A model generated the notes under the pieces. That model did not search any database. It saw only the letters and a program-made list of their open reading frames with translations, and was not told the origin of the DNA. A DNA stretch of 64,000 nucleotides from Heterobilharzia americana (Eukaryota; Platyhelminthes; Trematoda; Strigeidida; Schistosomatidae), in assembly GCA_944470555.2 (NCBI GenBank), contig OX104130.1:67399160-67463159 (forward strand), read 5' to 3'. Shown here one piece after another: positions 1 through 9,370 of this stretch; the stretch's first letter is position 1; the number at the start of each line of letters is the position of its first letter. Both the position numbers and the translations under genes were made by a program.

Positions 1-1347
1 GTATATGAATACGTTTTAATTTACACAAATATTGTCACCATCAAGCAGAGTATGTTCTTCAGCAAGAGTAAAGTTCATTCAAAATGAATTTATAGAATAT
101 TAAAGAAGATCCCCCAAAGGTCAAGCTATCTCGATGGCTCTTATAGTAGAACGATAATAAAAAGTTATTCAAACCTAGGAGTCTTTAGAATGTTCAAGTG
201 TATCAATCAAACATTTGATATTTAGATTATCAACTCAAGCCAATTGTTTATTAATTATTTGCGACTATTCTTGTCAGTAATTTGAAAGCACTGAAGCTTC
301 CTATAATTGACTTTTATTACACTAACGTTTCAATGTCTTTCTAGTTTTCATATTCACAGTATTTTGATAAACATGCGAAGTCACAATACTTCTGAATCTC
401 CATACAACTGACCTTAAAATAGCTGACAAATAGATTGTTGAGTAGAAGAAGAAGAAGAAGGAGATAGTTTTACTACTTTCTAAACTTTCTGGCGAGTAGA
501 ATAAGTTGTGCACCTCCTGAAAGCGATAACTTTCTAAATTATGTTCGCATCAAATAACTTGGTACATGAGTACTGTTTACCACAACCACAAGATAGTCGA
601 AGTGTAAGCTTCACAGAATAATTCAGAGTAGAAAAAGAGTACATCTGCCGTATGAATATGAAAAACATGACTTATAATAAGTAGTATTATAATTTTATTT
701 GATTCAACTATGAAGCAATATTTACCATAACAAAATCTAAATACAAGGGTTATCATTATGAATGTTAAAGTACATTTACTTCATGAGAAACACTCGAAGA
801 AACAGCATTGATTGGACTTAGTCTAAACGTGTATTTTTCATCTCAGACAGCTAAATGATGGTGTATACCTTTTTGAACTGTCAATGTTTCATTGTAGAAA
901 ACTTTATCGGATATTGTTTCATTGAATACTTTACCTTCAAAGCGTTATCAGTTTTTCTCATAAGGTTATTTAAGTCATTTTTTTCACTATTTCTAATCAC
1001 CTTTCAAAGTAAATCGATATAGTTTGTTTAAAAAATATGAATCTACAAAAGATATGTGGACTAATACTCAAAAATGACATGAATTCACTTACATTTATAA
1101 CTGCTACTTGTTAAGTTTTCTGGTTAAGTTGTACCATGGTTAACAACTGATCAATTAGCAAAGTAAATCTGATTGTCTGATTCGCATCGGTTTCTACTGG
1201 CTCTTCAATTCGAATTGTTTCATGATGTTAGCAATCTCTCAAAGTAGTTTTTCTCTGTCTTTTTTTACTGAACTAAGTTTGTCCTCTGATGGGAACTGAT
1301 AATCAAACGTTAATTAATTATTCAGTTAAGAGAGTAAGTCTAATTCA

Positions 1348-1545
1348 ATGCACAGATTATTTAAACAAAATTTGTTTAATACCGAAGAATTAGTACATTC
1401 TACTTACTTTGGGATTAAACTGTGGGATTCAGTTGATTGCAAACTTATGTCCATAAATCAGCGGTGGTACCATGAACGTATGCTACATTCGGTATTTTCG
1501 GCTTTCAGACGCATTCCTTCATATCTACTGATAAATAAACCATAG
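1348..1545 (+). other. Short open frame duplicated in both palindrome arms
   Basis: A 65-codon open frame beginning MHRLFKQ. The inverted copy at 11,740-11,937 (minus) encodes the same peptide with one visible change (Q7 to K). I recognise no family, signal peptide or domain. Preservation is explained by the recent duplication of the whole arm, so it is not evidence of coding. Probably non-coding; listed because it is the longest open frame in this otherwise unassigned part of the arm. Confidence 0.15.
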
Positions 1546-1949
1546 TATGCTATGAATTTATCGTAAAATTATTTCATTGAAATCACTAAACTGGAAAGCG
1601 AAAAACTTATAATTCAACTTGAAAACAGCTTTAACTATGAAATGATATCAGCTGGAATACCATTCAAAAATGGAGTCTTAGTTTAGAGGTGAATTTAACC
1701 TCTGCATCACAAGGCATCACACTCATAGATTTGTGTCTTGTGTCAAAAATGTCGTCTTTGAGCGATTGCGTTGCAGTTCAGTAGTCAAGATTATTCAGGT
1801 GGTTCACATCATAGTATGGTTATCATCTTATATCATCGGCAGTTAACCGCATTTAGTTCAGATACGGTTGACCTGATGTAAAGTGATTACCCTCACAGCA
1901 TGGGTGGTATGTAATAGAATAGTCGTCTTAGAAATGGTAAAATTAGGCA

Positions 1950-2430
1950 GAGAGTACTAGGCAAGAAAGACAAGTTAGTAGGGGAAACTTTAAACACTCA
2001 ATGACTGAAATGACTTAAACATATGCTACACGTATTCAGTCATCATCTACCTCTACTAGCAATCTTAGCTGAAGTAGAATCGGCTTGGAAAGTGGCTATG
2101 GACGGCAAGACAGAGACATAGCATCAGTCCATGAAGTCTCTGACTGCCAGTATGAGTCAGGTAAAGGGATGCAAACAGCCTGATTGGGGTCACTGAAACA
2201 ATAGAAGTCAATGGTTATAGACTCTTGATGATATGGTTGAAAATCGGTCTCAGTGGTGCAGATGTATAGACCTTTGTCACATTTGAAATTTTGAACAGCT
2301 TTTTTTCTAACCTTTATCTATTTATTCTCCCCTCTCTCACACTATTTTACCATCTTCATTTTCGTTCATTTTATTATGAATTTTTTTTGCATGGTAATGT
2401 GAAATGTAGCGACTTTAAATGAAGAACTTC
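1950..2430 (+). pseudogene. SR3-like RTE LINE, 3' terminal remnant
   Basis: With frame breaks, the translation resembles the C-terminal tail of schistosome SR3/Perere-3-like LINEs: an HVFSHHLP-like stretch near 2,030, a lysine and tryptophan-rich middle, and the closing motif ENRSQWCRCIDL at about 2,240-2,275. A pyrimidine-rich tail follows to about 2,430. Only the last part of the element is left; no polymerase motif survives. The mirror copy in the right arm ends at MAENRSQWCRC on the minus strand near 11,020-11,054. The same terminal motif recurs at 45,550-45,600, which supports one LINE family. Confidence 0.65.
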
Positions 2431-2533
2431 CGTTTCAGGTTCTACATTGGTCTGTTTGGCTATCTATTAGTCGGCATGATACTCGAAAATGCTTACTTTT
2501 TTAAAGTTCACTGGCAGTTTGTTAATATTGCAG

Positions 2534-2600
2534 TTGGCTGACATAGCTCAGTTAGTAGAGCACCAAAGTGGTTGACTGCTGCAACTCAGATTTTCATTTC
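2534..2600 (+). repeat. tRNA-like SINE head
   Basis: The stretch contains an A-box-like TAGCTCAGTTAGTAGAGC, as in a tRNA D-arm. The rest does not fold into a tRNA with a matched acceptor stem. A related 3' part (CAGATTTTCAT followed by TCAC) is seen at 55,725-55,745 after a B-box-like GGTTCTAATCC. Most likely the head of a tRNA-derived SINE, mirrored near 10,690-10,755. Confidence 0.45.
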
Positions 2601-2699
2601 ACCTTCACTCATCATCCAGTGTCAAAAGGCAAGTGTTAGGGGATGAACAACAATGAAAGTAGGATTGGTTAATCATAGTCTAAAAAAGTACTTTTACCA

Positions 2700-2960
2700 A
2701 TGTATTTTCACCAGAGAAAATTTTTCGTAGGAAAAAAGAGAAGATTGCAGGGAAGAAAACACTGTTTTTCCGATGAACTCATTCTCTTAGCTGGACATTT
2801 ATGAATATAAAGTAAAAAGGAAAGAACATTCCAGAGCAATTTCCAATCGAAGACCCGAGTAAGCTGTATGACTAAGGGAAGTTACGCAATATATTTAGGT
2901 ATTTAAAATGGGAAAATAAACAAATGATTACAAAGTAAAATAATGTCATAGGGGAATTCG
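2700..2960 (+). repeat. Dispersed repeat C
   Basis: Unassigned repeat recognised because diverged copies occur at 45,940-46,080 (plus) and 46,195-46,345 (minus). The shared core includes TTAGCTGGACATTTATGAAT followed by an AACATTCCAGAGCAATTTCC-like segment. Here and at 45.7-46 kb it lies downstream of an SR3-like RTE 3' end, so it may belong to that element's tail or be a common insertion there. Confidence 0.5.
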
Positions 2961-3904
2961 TGGGGAATGTTCAATCTTTTAAGATGATATTCTGTGACTC
3001 CGGATGCGATAAAGAATGGTATGGATGATACTGAATATTCTTCAATATGAAATTTTTTCGGATTATATTTTGAGGGAAATAGTCCTAATTTCTGTAAAAA
3101 CTTACTCTGATGATAACGTACAATTTTGCTGTTGAATTATCTGTCGAGTAAAACTTTTTGAAGAACAGACTATGAACTTATTGTTCAAACTCCTTCAATC
3201 TAGTAAATTCAATGAAAGTGATGATTTTCTGACTGAAGTTACATTGAATGCTCAGACTTCAGTTCACATTTTCGACCTCTTCCATATGGTTCATGGCTTC
3301 GTTCTAACATAAGCTTCGAACGGCAGCTGTGATTATTTATCAGCATAAATTGAAGAGCAATATTCAATTTTTCACTGTTTTAGCGTTGACTATACCATTT
3401 TTTTAGGAAGAAACTATTAAGTCATATAATATGCAAAAATGTACAAACTTGTTTCCTTCAAGAAAGTATACACCTCGCATTGAATAGGGCATACTTAAGC
3501 CAACAACGACTATCGTGACACTACATTTTAGACAAAAATATTGGTTTGGTCAGTTAAAACAGTAGAACTTATGCACTGTAGCAGAGTGTAATCCAACCTC
3601 AGATTAGCTTTGATTACAATGTATTGTTCTAAATCATAGCAGAGTGATCATACAGCTTTTCAACTTCTTTCTAATAGTCAAACAAGTCATTGTATTATAA
3701 TTAAAAGTGGAATCTTCAAAAAGGCGATAAATCCTGCCGATCACATGCGTAAGGTGTTGATTCAATGAATACAGATTGAATGACCTATTTTTCTCATAAT
3801 CTAACGATACTGTATACCGCTACATATGTAATCTCTGATAAATGTATTGTTTATAGTACTACAGAGTTCCAGTTCTAAAATCCATTATGGTTAAGTGAAG
3901 GGAG

Positions 3905-4140
3905 AAAATGATTACTGAATCTCTGTTCACCGGGTCGACGCCTCTCTCATGCAATAGAATATGATTCATCTTACAATAAAGATATATGGAGTGAGGAGAG
4001 GTAGAACGATAAAAAAAAGAATTTTAAAAGTTGTACGGTTACTGTAATATGATTATTAGCAATGAATTGTGTTCAAAACAACATCCAATGAACACTAGTG
4101 TATGACTGTGGGCTATATCAAATAGATGGTGTTTGTTGAT
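3905..4140 (+). mobile_element. PLE pseudo-LTR remnant
   Basis: Diverged copy of the terminal region of the minus-strand PLEs at 7,690-7,985 and 16,309-16,600. It runs from GATTACTGAATCTCTGTTCA, through an AATATGATTATTAGCAATGA segment, to the GGCTATATCAAATAGATG end. The mirror copy is at about 9,150-9,370. Confidence 0.6.
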
Positions 4141-4224
4141 TTGGCAAATATTTAATAATTGTGTAGGTGAAAATAATTTTCAAAAGTGTATGTATTACTT
4201 TTGATCCAATAGACTGGAAGTGGC

Positions 4225-4636
4225 CTGCTTAAACTTTGGGTTATCGAAAATTTTCTACCGAATATATTTAATCTAATTCTTTATTTTTCAGTGTTTCAAA
4301 TCTTTTAAATATGTGTTTTTAACGCGTCATGTACTCTGGCACACCTTTTAAATGACTTTAAACTGCCGTTTTCCAAGCTAACCACAAAGCAAAGACAAAA
4401 CGATACGCTGGTAACAGATAAGTTTGTAAATGCACGAGAATACAGTATATCACTATTACTTGGATAATAATATCGACTTGTAGATTTTAATACTGACTGA
4501 ATAAATTACCATCAAAATTACTCTCGATTTTCTATTTATTCACCAGTCGAAACCAGACGTTAATTTAAAACCAGGTGCCCGTTTCACATTGTGCCTTTAT
4601 TACTGTTATTATTAGCATTACTCACATACAATGATT
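4225..4636 (+). repeat. Repeat X, PLE-associated non-coding segment
   Basis: This segment recurs in the right arm (about 7,972-8,390, minus) and, more diverged, at 50,690-51,085 (plus). Shared landmarks are GCTTAAACTTTGGG-like, TCAATCTTTTAAATATGT-like, and the run CAGACGTTAATTTAAAACCA to GTTTCACATTGTGCCTTTA. In every copy a PLE pseudo-LTR fragment lies next to it. It encodes nothing visible. Confidence 0.7.
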
Positions 4637-4759
4637 ATTTCGCTTAAAAATACTGTACAGAGAATGGATTTGTTAAACTATTACATGCTGAAAATTCCAT
4701 ACTGTACACCTGGTGTTGTTTGGAATAATGCAATTGTTATTACCAAAAAAGATGTCTGT

Positions 4760-5190
4760 CGTTGACTGGACAGAATTGATTGACCACTATTGGCATATGG
4801 GCTCCTGTGTTAATGTCTAGATACCGTCAACATTTTTAGTTTTGATGTGGATGATAGGTATTAGCTAGCAGCAGAATCCAGGCTGCGCATTTTGTCCTAT
4901 ATAAGACTCGTTAGCTGGTTCTACCTGAATCTCAGTGAGTGATATTGTTCCCACTGAGACTAGAGCCAAAAAATAGTCACATCGAACGTCAGAACTTTGT
5001 CCACTAGGCCACTGAGTCACCATAGGCACTTCTTGTGCGATGGGTGGAGCACAGTGTAAAGAGATTGGTCCTGGGTCTGAGTCCTAATGAGAACAACATC
5101 ACTCACTGGAAAACATGTATACCCAGCTGATGAGCACCAAGTAGGACGAAATGTGCATCCTGGATTCCACTGCTAGCCACTATCCATCGT
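4760..5190 (+). mobile_element. Palindromic SM-alpha-type SINE with opposed hammerheads
   Basis: In order: a plus-strand SINE head (GGCATATGGGCTCCTGTGT, then GTCTAGATA), a minus-strand 3' half carrying a decayed hammerhead (about 4,860-4,920), a minus-strand core, and a plus-strand core ending in a hammerhead (5,123-5,163) and the SM-alpha tail TGGATTCCACTGCTAGCCAC. The two halves are imperfect inverted copies with 3' ends facing outward. The minus hammerhead has CTAACGA in place of CTGANGA and is predicted inactive. The same layout recurs at 19,360-19,730 and 26,625-26,985. Confidence 0.75.
5123..5163 (+). ncRNA. Hammerhead ribozyme motif (SM-alpha type), weakened
   Basis: Stem I is CCAG (5,123-5,126) with CTGG (5,160-5,163). 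The core CTGATGA spans 5,127-5,133 and GAAA spans 5,148-5,151. Stem III is ATGT/GCAT, and the cleavage base is C5159. Stem II (GCAC against GGAC) has two mismatched pairs, so activity is doubtful. Type I layout with a minimal stem III, as known for schistosome SINE hammerheads. Confidence 0.6.
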
Positions 5191-5318
5191 GAATAAAAAT
5201 AATCTACCTATATATATATTCCTTCTGAAGCAAATGTATGAAGTAATTCAACTCGAAATTATCTGACGACAACTATTTAACATTCGTTACCTCTCAAGGT
5301 AGATTATTTTTATTCACG
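5188..5318. repeat. Perfect 22 bp inverted repeat
   Basis: The bases at 5,188-5,209 are the exact reverse complement of 5,297-5,318, with an 87 bp loop containing a short TA run. The left half starts just at the end of the SM-alpha SINE tail. Confidence 0.9.
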
Positions 5319-6444
5319 TAGTCAACTGATATGTATATGAGGAGAATGATAAATAACTCATTCAGATTTATCATTTTACTATATTTATTTATATTTAAGT
5401 TAACCATTTCCGATAGTAATACAAAATACACTGTTGGTTTCGTTGAATAAATGAAGAGATGTGATACTGTTTCCGATTACTTGCATATATAAAGATAAAT
5501 GTATTAACATTATTTCTGGTCATTCCGCCTTCAGATAAGCATGTTTATATTCTATGAGAATACTTTCAAAGCTACTTCACTATTCAGCGTACCGTAAAAA
5601 TCGTGTGAGTTATTGCTATCTATTGGAGGTAAAAATTTAGATGGTAGACAAACAATGGACTGGATGGTTTGGATAATTTGTTTACATTATACATCTATTA
5701 TACACTTGACTTGTTTCAATACATTATTTCCTTGATTAATGAAAGCAGTGGGCTACCGCGAGTAGTATGTAAAGATAAGTCATGCTTTCTGCTCAACTTT
5801 CATACACTTTAATCTAAATAAAAATGATTTATTACATCAAAAACTTACTTGTGTGAATATTAACAAGTATTGGGTTGACATATAAATGGAAGAATTATAC
5901 TATGTTCAAATGAAAACTATGAATCCTGTTATGATCAGTGAAATCTCAGTATGCTTCACAGTTACTACTTAGTCCAAACATGGCTCTTTATTAGACAAGA
6001 CAGAGCTGTGACAACCCTATCAGAAAATAACGTTTTCTCGTTTCATACTACATTATGCAGTGATTATGAAGTCTGTGATTAGGGAGTAGTACCAAAGTCC
6101 CATTCTAGTTTTTGCATTCACACAAGTGACTTTCAAATGCTACATTGAGTCAGGAATAGGTCCTTAACGATTTGTAGGTTTCATAACTGTTGGAGGTAAT
6201 AAGTTTTGATGGTCCTAAATGTTGACCAAATGACTTAAGCCAGGACTGAAAAAGCAACCGTTACGTTGCGTACTATCTAGTAACTAATTTTTACCCATAC
6301 TTCAGTCCTAAATCAGGTCAGTCAAGACTTGAATAGTTGAGTGGTAAAGTTAATCGGTTGAAGGTAATCGGTAGCAAGGCCTGATTGACTTAAATTTGGG
6401 GTTTTTGTACACATCAACAAGGCTTGCTTAGAAACTCGAGGGAA

Positions 6445-6520
6445 CCAATGTTCCTGTGACTTTCGAACATCCATCACCTAATGTTGTAGTCAGTGAGCTT
6501 ACCACTGAGCTTTTCAGGCC
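6445..6520 (-). repeat. tRNA-like sequence (SINE head or tRNA relic)
   Basis: On the minus strand there is an A-box-like AGCTCAGTGGTAAGCTC and, about 35 bases on, a B-box-like GATGTTCGAAAGTC, the spacing expected of a tRNA. The ends do not pair as an acceptor stem, so this is more likely a tRNA-derived SINE promoter or tRNA pseudogene than a working tRNA gene. Confidence 0.45.
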
Positions 6521-6989
6521 ACGACTGACCTCCTGTTCGACTGGCTTACATCCTTCGATTGGCCACTAGAAAGTAACCAATCTCATGTAGACCCCAGTGC
6601 TGACCGAATTAGATTGATCACTTTGCAATATTACCATTAAGCTAAGAAACTTATCTAGTTCAACCAACTGATATCCCCCAAAGTGCACCACGATTGTGAC
6701 CCACCTAGCTTGGTAGTCGTATTACAAAATAATCAGTAGAATTTGGCCAACAATCAGGACTTGGCAACATGAAAATTGATTGCTTCTCAGTGTCCAATCG
6801 GTGCATTAGTGGTAATGTTGCTGACCTCATCGACGACTAGTACCAGTTAGAATTTCTGGAAATGAGTATCCTCTGAACTGTAGATACGCTATGCTGGGGA
6901 CTGCCGATAAGCACGTAACATAAGTCGAACATGGATTTCTTCTAATCAGCCGGTAGTTTAGCGAATAAAAATATTTCTTTTTAAAATTT

Positions 6990-7985
6990 TTTTCAGTAGC
7001 TGTGCAACCATATTTGCAACAATAGGTCAACAACAGGCCGCCAAAACACAATGTCCTATGATGAAGTAGTGATTTTAGTGGTGCTGTGTTCTGTGAGCTG
7101 TTTGATATCATTGTGTAACTTTCACTGCCATTGTAGACAACATCATCAACACAAACTTCAGAAGGGGTTGAGGTGTAAGGTTTTCCTCACAATTTATCTG
7201 ATAGCTTGCGTTGATGGTCTTGTGTGTGACCCGTTGTTTCTGCCAAGGTCTTGTCATTTTCTCCATATATATTTTGATTGACTTTTCCGATGACTTGAAA
7301 TTCTATCTCCTTGCTGTTTCTTATTGGTTGACAGTTTGGATCAGTGTCAACATATTTCCTGATTGCTGATTGCCTTGAATACCAAGCTCCTAAAATTCCT
7401 CTGACATTCTTTGTATTTCCTCTATCCATGATTTTCATACTTTGCCAGTTGAATTCAAGTCCACCGTTCTCCGTATACACTGATATGAGCGAAGATATGT
7501 CATAAAACTTCTCTGCTAGTTTATCTTCATGTAGACGGATGCAATGACGGCAACCACTTTGTCCAATGTTATGTTTTTCGCGGTTTCTACGGTTCATTTT
7601 GTAGATAACATTTGGTTTGTCTTTCTTTGTTACTGTATCTTTTGACCTGCATAACACAAAGTGAAGACATTTTGTGGTTCCATATTAGATTTGTTTATTT
7701 GATATAAAGCGCACAGTGATACAGTATTATTTAATTGATTACGTTTCGAGCATAAATTATTGCTCATAATCATATCAATGTAATCACACTTCTTTCGACA
7801 TCTGATTTTATAGTCCTGTCACCTGATCTCTCTTTGTTTCTTGTTTTTTGATTGGTAGTAAAGTTTTCCATATCTCTGGTATAGGTGTTGCGTCATTCCT
7901 ATTCCACATGTGTTGGGTGTGGATTCGATGAACAAAGATTCAGTAATTAATTCAGTAATAAAATCATTGTATGTGAGTAATGCTA
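6990..7985 (-). mobile_element. Penelope-like element, RT-deleted copy
   Basis: Read on the minus strand: pseudo-LTR (about 7,985-7,690), then directly an endonuclease reading frame (7,657-7,187) and a 3' non-coding part to about 6,990. The pseudo-LTR matches that of the PLE at 14,267-16,600 almost base for base up to the leader end ATATGGAAC, after which the two part. The whole RT domain is therefore missing, by an internal deletion or splice-like event. The element sits at the inner edge of palindrome 1's right arm. Confidence 0.8.
7187..7657 (-). CDS. GIY-YIG endonuclease domain of a Penelope-like element
   Basis: An uninterrupted 156-residue frame resembling the C-terminal GIY-YIG nuclease of PLE proteins, which nicks target DNA for integration. 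Visible parts are NVIYK at residues 16-20 (the GIY strand), NIGQSG at 30-35 (the YIG strand, with N in place of the usual Y), RLHEDKLA at 41-48 (conserved R, H and E), and the later GNTKNVRGILGAWYS region at about 80-95. The first approximately 15 residues are not obviously PLE protein. In a complete PLE this domain follows the RT in one polypeptide; here the RT is absent, so the frame is a fragment. The N-for-Y change in the second signature may weaken it. Probably not expressed as a working protein. Confidence 0.75.
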   Translation of the reverse strand: MLCRSKDTVTKKDKPNVIYKMNRRNREKHNIGQSGCRHCIRLHEDKLAEKFYDISSLISVYTENGGLEFNWQSMKIMDRGNTKNVRGILGAWYSRQSAIRKYVDTDPNCQPIRNSKEIEFQVIGKVNQNIYGENDKTLAETTGHTQDHQRKLSDKL

Positions 7986-8451
7986 ATAATAACAGTAATA
8001 AAGGCACAATGTGAAACGGGCACCTGGTTTTAAATTAACGTCTGGTTTCGACTGGTGAATAAATAGAAAATCGAGAGTAATTTTGATGGTAATTTATTCA
8101 GTCAGTATTAAAATCTACAAGTCGATATTATTATCCAAGTAATAGTAATGCACTGTATTCCCGTGCATTTACAAGCTTATCTGTTACCAGCGTATCGTTT
8201 TGTCTTTACTTTGTGGTTAGCTTGGAAAACGGCAGTTTAAAGTCATTTAAAAGGTGTGCCAGAGTACATGACGCGTTAAAACACATATTTAAAAGATTTG
8301 AAAACACTTAAAAATAAAGAATTAGATTAAATATATTCGGTAGAAAATTTTCGATAACCCAAAGTTTAAGCAGGCCACTTCCAGTCTATTGGATCAAAAG
8401 TAATACATACACTTTTGAAAATTATTTTCACCTACACAATTATTAAATATT

Positions 8452-9115
8452 TTGAGGGGGTTGTGGAGATTTGGAAATATTTCAAGTTGTTATTCATCGA
8501 AGACTGACATCAGTTGGAGGAACAAAGGAAACCTGGGAGCACTGGACAGCTGTCTCGTCCTGGTATGGGACTCCTCAGCAGTGCGCACCCACGACCCACC
8601 AGCAGGGATCGAACCCGCGGCCTTCAGGTTCCGCGACCAGCGCGTTACCATTGAGCCACTGGGTCAGAATCCAATGCTCCATATTTCCAACTTCTGTTAG
8701 CTCACGATATAGCGCAAACCGCCACCCAATGTCATCGTTGAGTATTTGTCCTCACGGCCATCAGGCTTTGACTCCACCGGTCACGACTTGTCATTGGAAC
8801 TTCGGGAATACTTCTCGAAGCTAGTCACCAACGAGCACTAGTTCAATTAAATTTTGAGGGGGTTGTGGAGGTTTGGAAATATTTTAAGTTGTTATTCATC
8901 GAAGACTGACATCAGTTGGAGGAGCAAAGGAAACCTGGGAGCACTGGACGCGCTGGTCGCGGAACCTGAAGGCCGCGGGTTCGATCCCTGCTGGTGGGGT
9001 CGTGGGTGCGCACTGCTGAGGAGTCCCATACCAGGACGAAACAGCTGTCCAGTGCTCCCAGGTTTCCTTTGTTCCTCCAACTGATGTCAGTCTTCGATAA
9101 ATAACAACTTGAAAT
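8452..9115. mobile_element. SINE dimer inserted in the right arm only
   Basis: A 664 bp insertion absent from the mirror position of the left arm. It is flanked by a 10 bp target-site duplication ATTAAATATT (8,442-8,451 and 9,116-9,125). The first unit (about 8,452-8,848) is a full-length minus-strand SINE: tail, a hammerhead with GAGA instead of GAAA (8,539-8,584), B-box GGGATCGAACCC in reverse, and the A-box GGCTCAATGGTAACGC in reverse. The second unit (about 8,853-9,115) is a hairpin: a 96 bp minus-strand 3' end followed by a plus-strand core to 3' end. The 97 bp at 8,452-8,548 repeats directly at 8,852-8,948. Confidence 0.9.
9010..9055 (+). ncRNA. Hammerhead ribozyme, all core positions intact
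   Basis: Stem I is GCACTG (9,010-9,015) with CAGTGC (9,050-9,055). The core CTGAGGA spans 9,016-9,022 (fits CUGANGA). Stem II is GTCC (9,023-9,026) with GGAC (9,034-9,037) and a 7-base loop; GAAA spans 9,038-9,041. Stem III is ACAG (9,041-9,044) with CTGT (9,045-9,048) and no loop. Cleavage is predicted after C9049. Every conserved base is present. The loopless stem III suggests weak activity as a monomer, as known for retrotransposon-type hammerheads that work best as dimers. Confidence 0.85.
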
Positions 9116-9149
9116 ATTAAATATTTGCCAAATCAACAAACATCATCTA

Positions 9150-9370
9150 TTTGATATAGCCCACAGTCATACACTAGTGTTCATTGGATGTTGTTTTGAA
9201 CACAATTCATTGCTAATAATCATATTACAGTAACCGTACAACTTTTAAAATTCTTTTTTTTATCGTTCTACCTCTCCTCACTCCATATATCTTTATTGTA
9301 AGGTGAATCACATTCTATTGCATGAGAGAGGCGTCGACCCGGTGAACAGAGATTCAGTAATCATTTTCTC
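9150..9370 (-). mobile_element. PLE pseudo-LTR remnant (mirror copy)
   Basis: Inverted counterpart of 3,905-4,140 in the right arm, directly next to the SINE dimer insertion. It keeps GAACAGAGATTCAGTAATC in reverse and the CATCTATTTGATATAGCC end. No coding content. Confidence 0.6.

Larger units (their letters stand above)
1..4636 (+). repeat. Left arm of large inverted repeat (palindrome 1)
   Basis: The reverse complement of this arm is found at about 7,972-13,287. Base 1 pairs with 13,287, so the left arm may continue beyond the window. Local comparison shows about 3% mismatches and small indels. A GAA microsatellite (about 445-459) is one unit shorter than its CTT partner near 12,820-12,842, which accounts for a 3 bp shift in register. 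The arm contains an SR3-like RTE 3' remnant (1,950-2,430), a tRNA-like stretch (2,534-2,600), a dispersed repeat (2,700-2,960) and a PLE terminal remnant (3,905-4,140). The rest (1-1,340, 1,550-1,950, 2,960-3,900) holds nothing I recognise. Confidence 0.95.
4637..7971. other. Spacer of palindrome 1
   Basis: Unique centre between the arms. It contains a palindromic SM-alpha SINE (4,760-5,190), a 22 bp inverted repeat (5,188-5,318), a tRNA-like stretch on the minus strand (6,445-6,520) and an RT-less PLE (6,990-7,985). I see nothing assignable in 5,320-6,440 or 6,540-6,990. Confidence 0.85.

Noticed and set aside
6445..6520. Functional tRNA gene on the minus strand
   Set aside because: A-box and B-box are present but the acceptor stem does not pair, so a tRNA-derived SINE or relic is more likely.
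8539..8584. Active hammerhead on the minus strand of the SINE dimer
   Set aside because: The GAAA box reads GAGA, a change at an invariant core position; stems are otherwise good, so it is a relic.
8452..9139. Overlapping open frames on both strands in the SINE dimer
   Set aside because: They are translations of tRNA-derived SINE and hammerhead sequence; the longer GC content gives chance openness.
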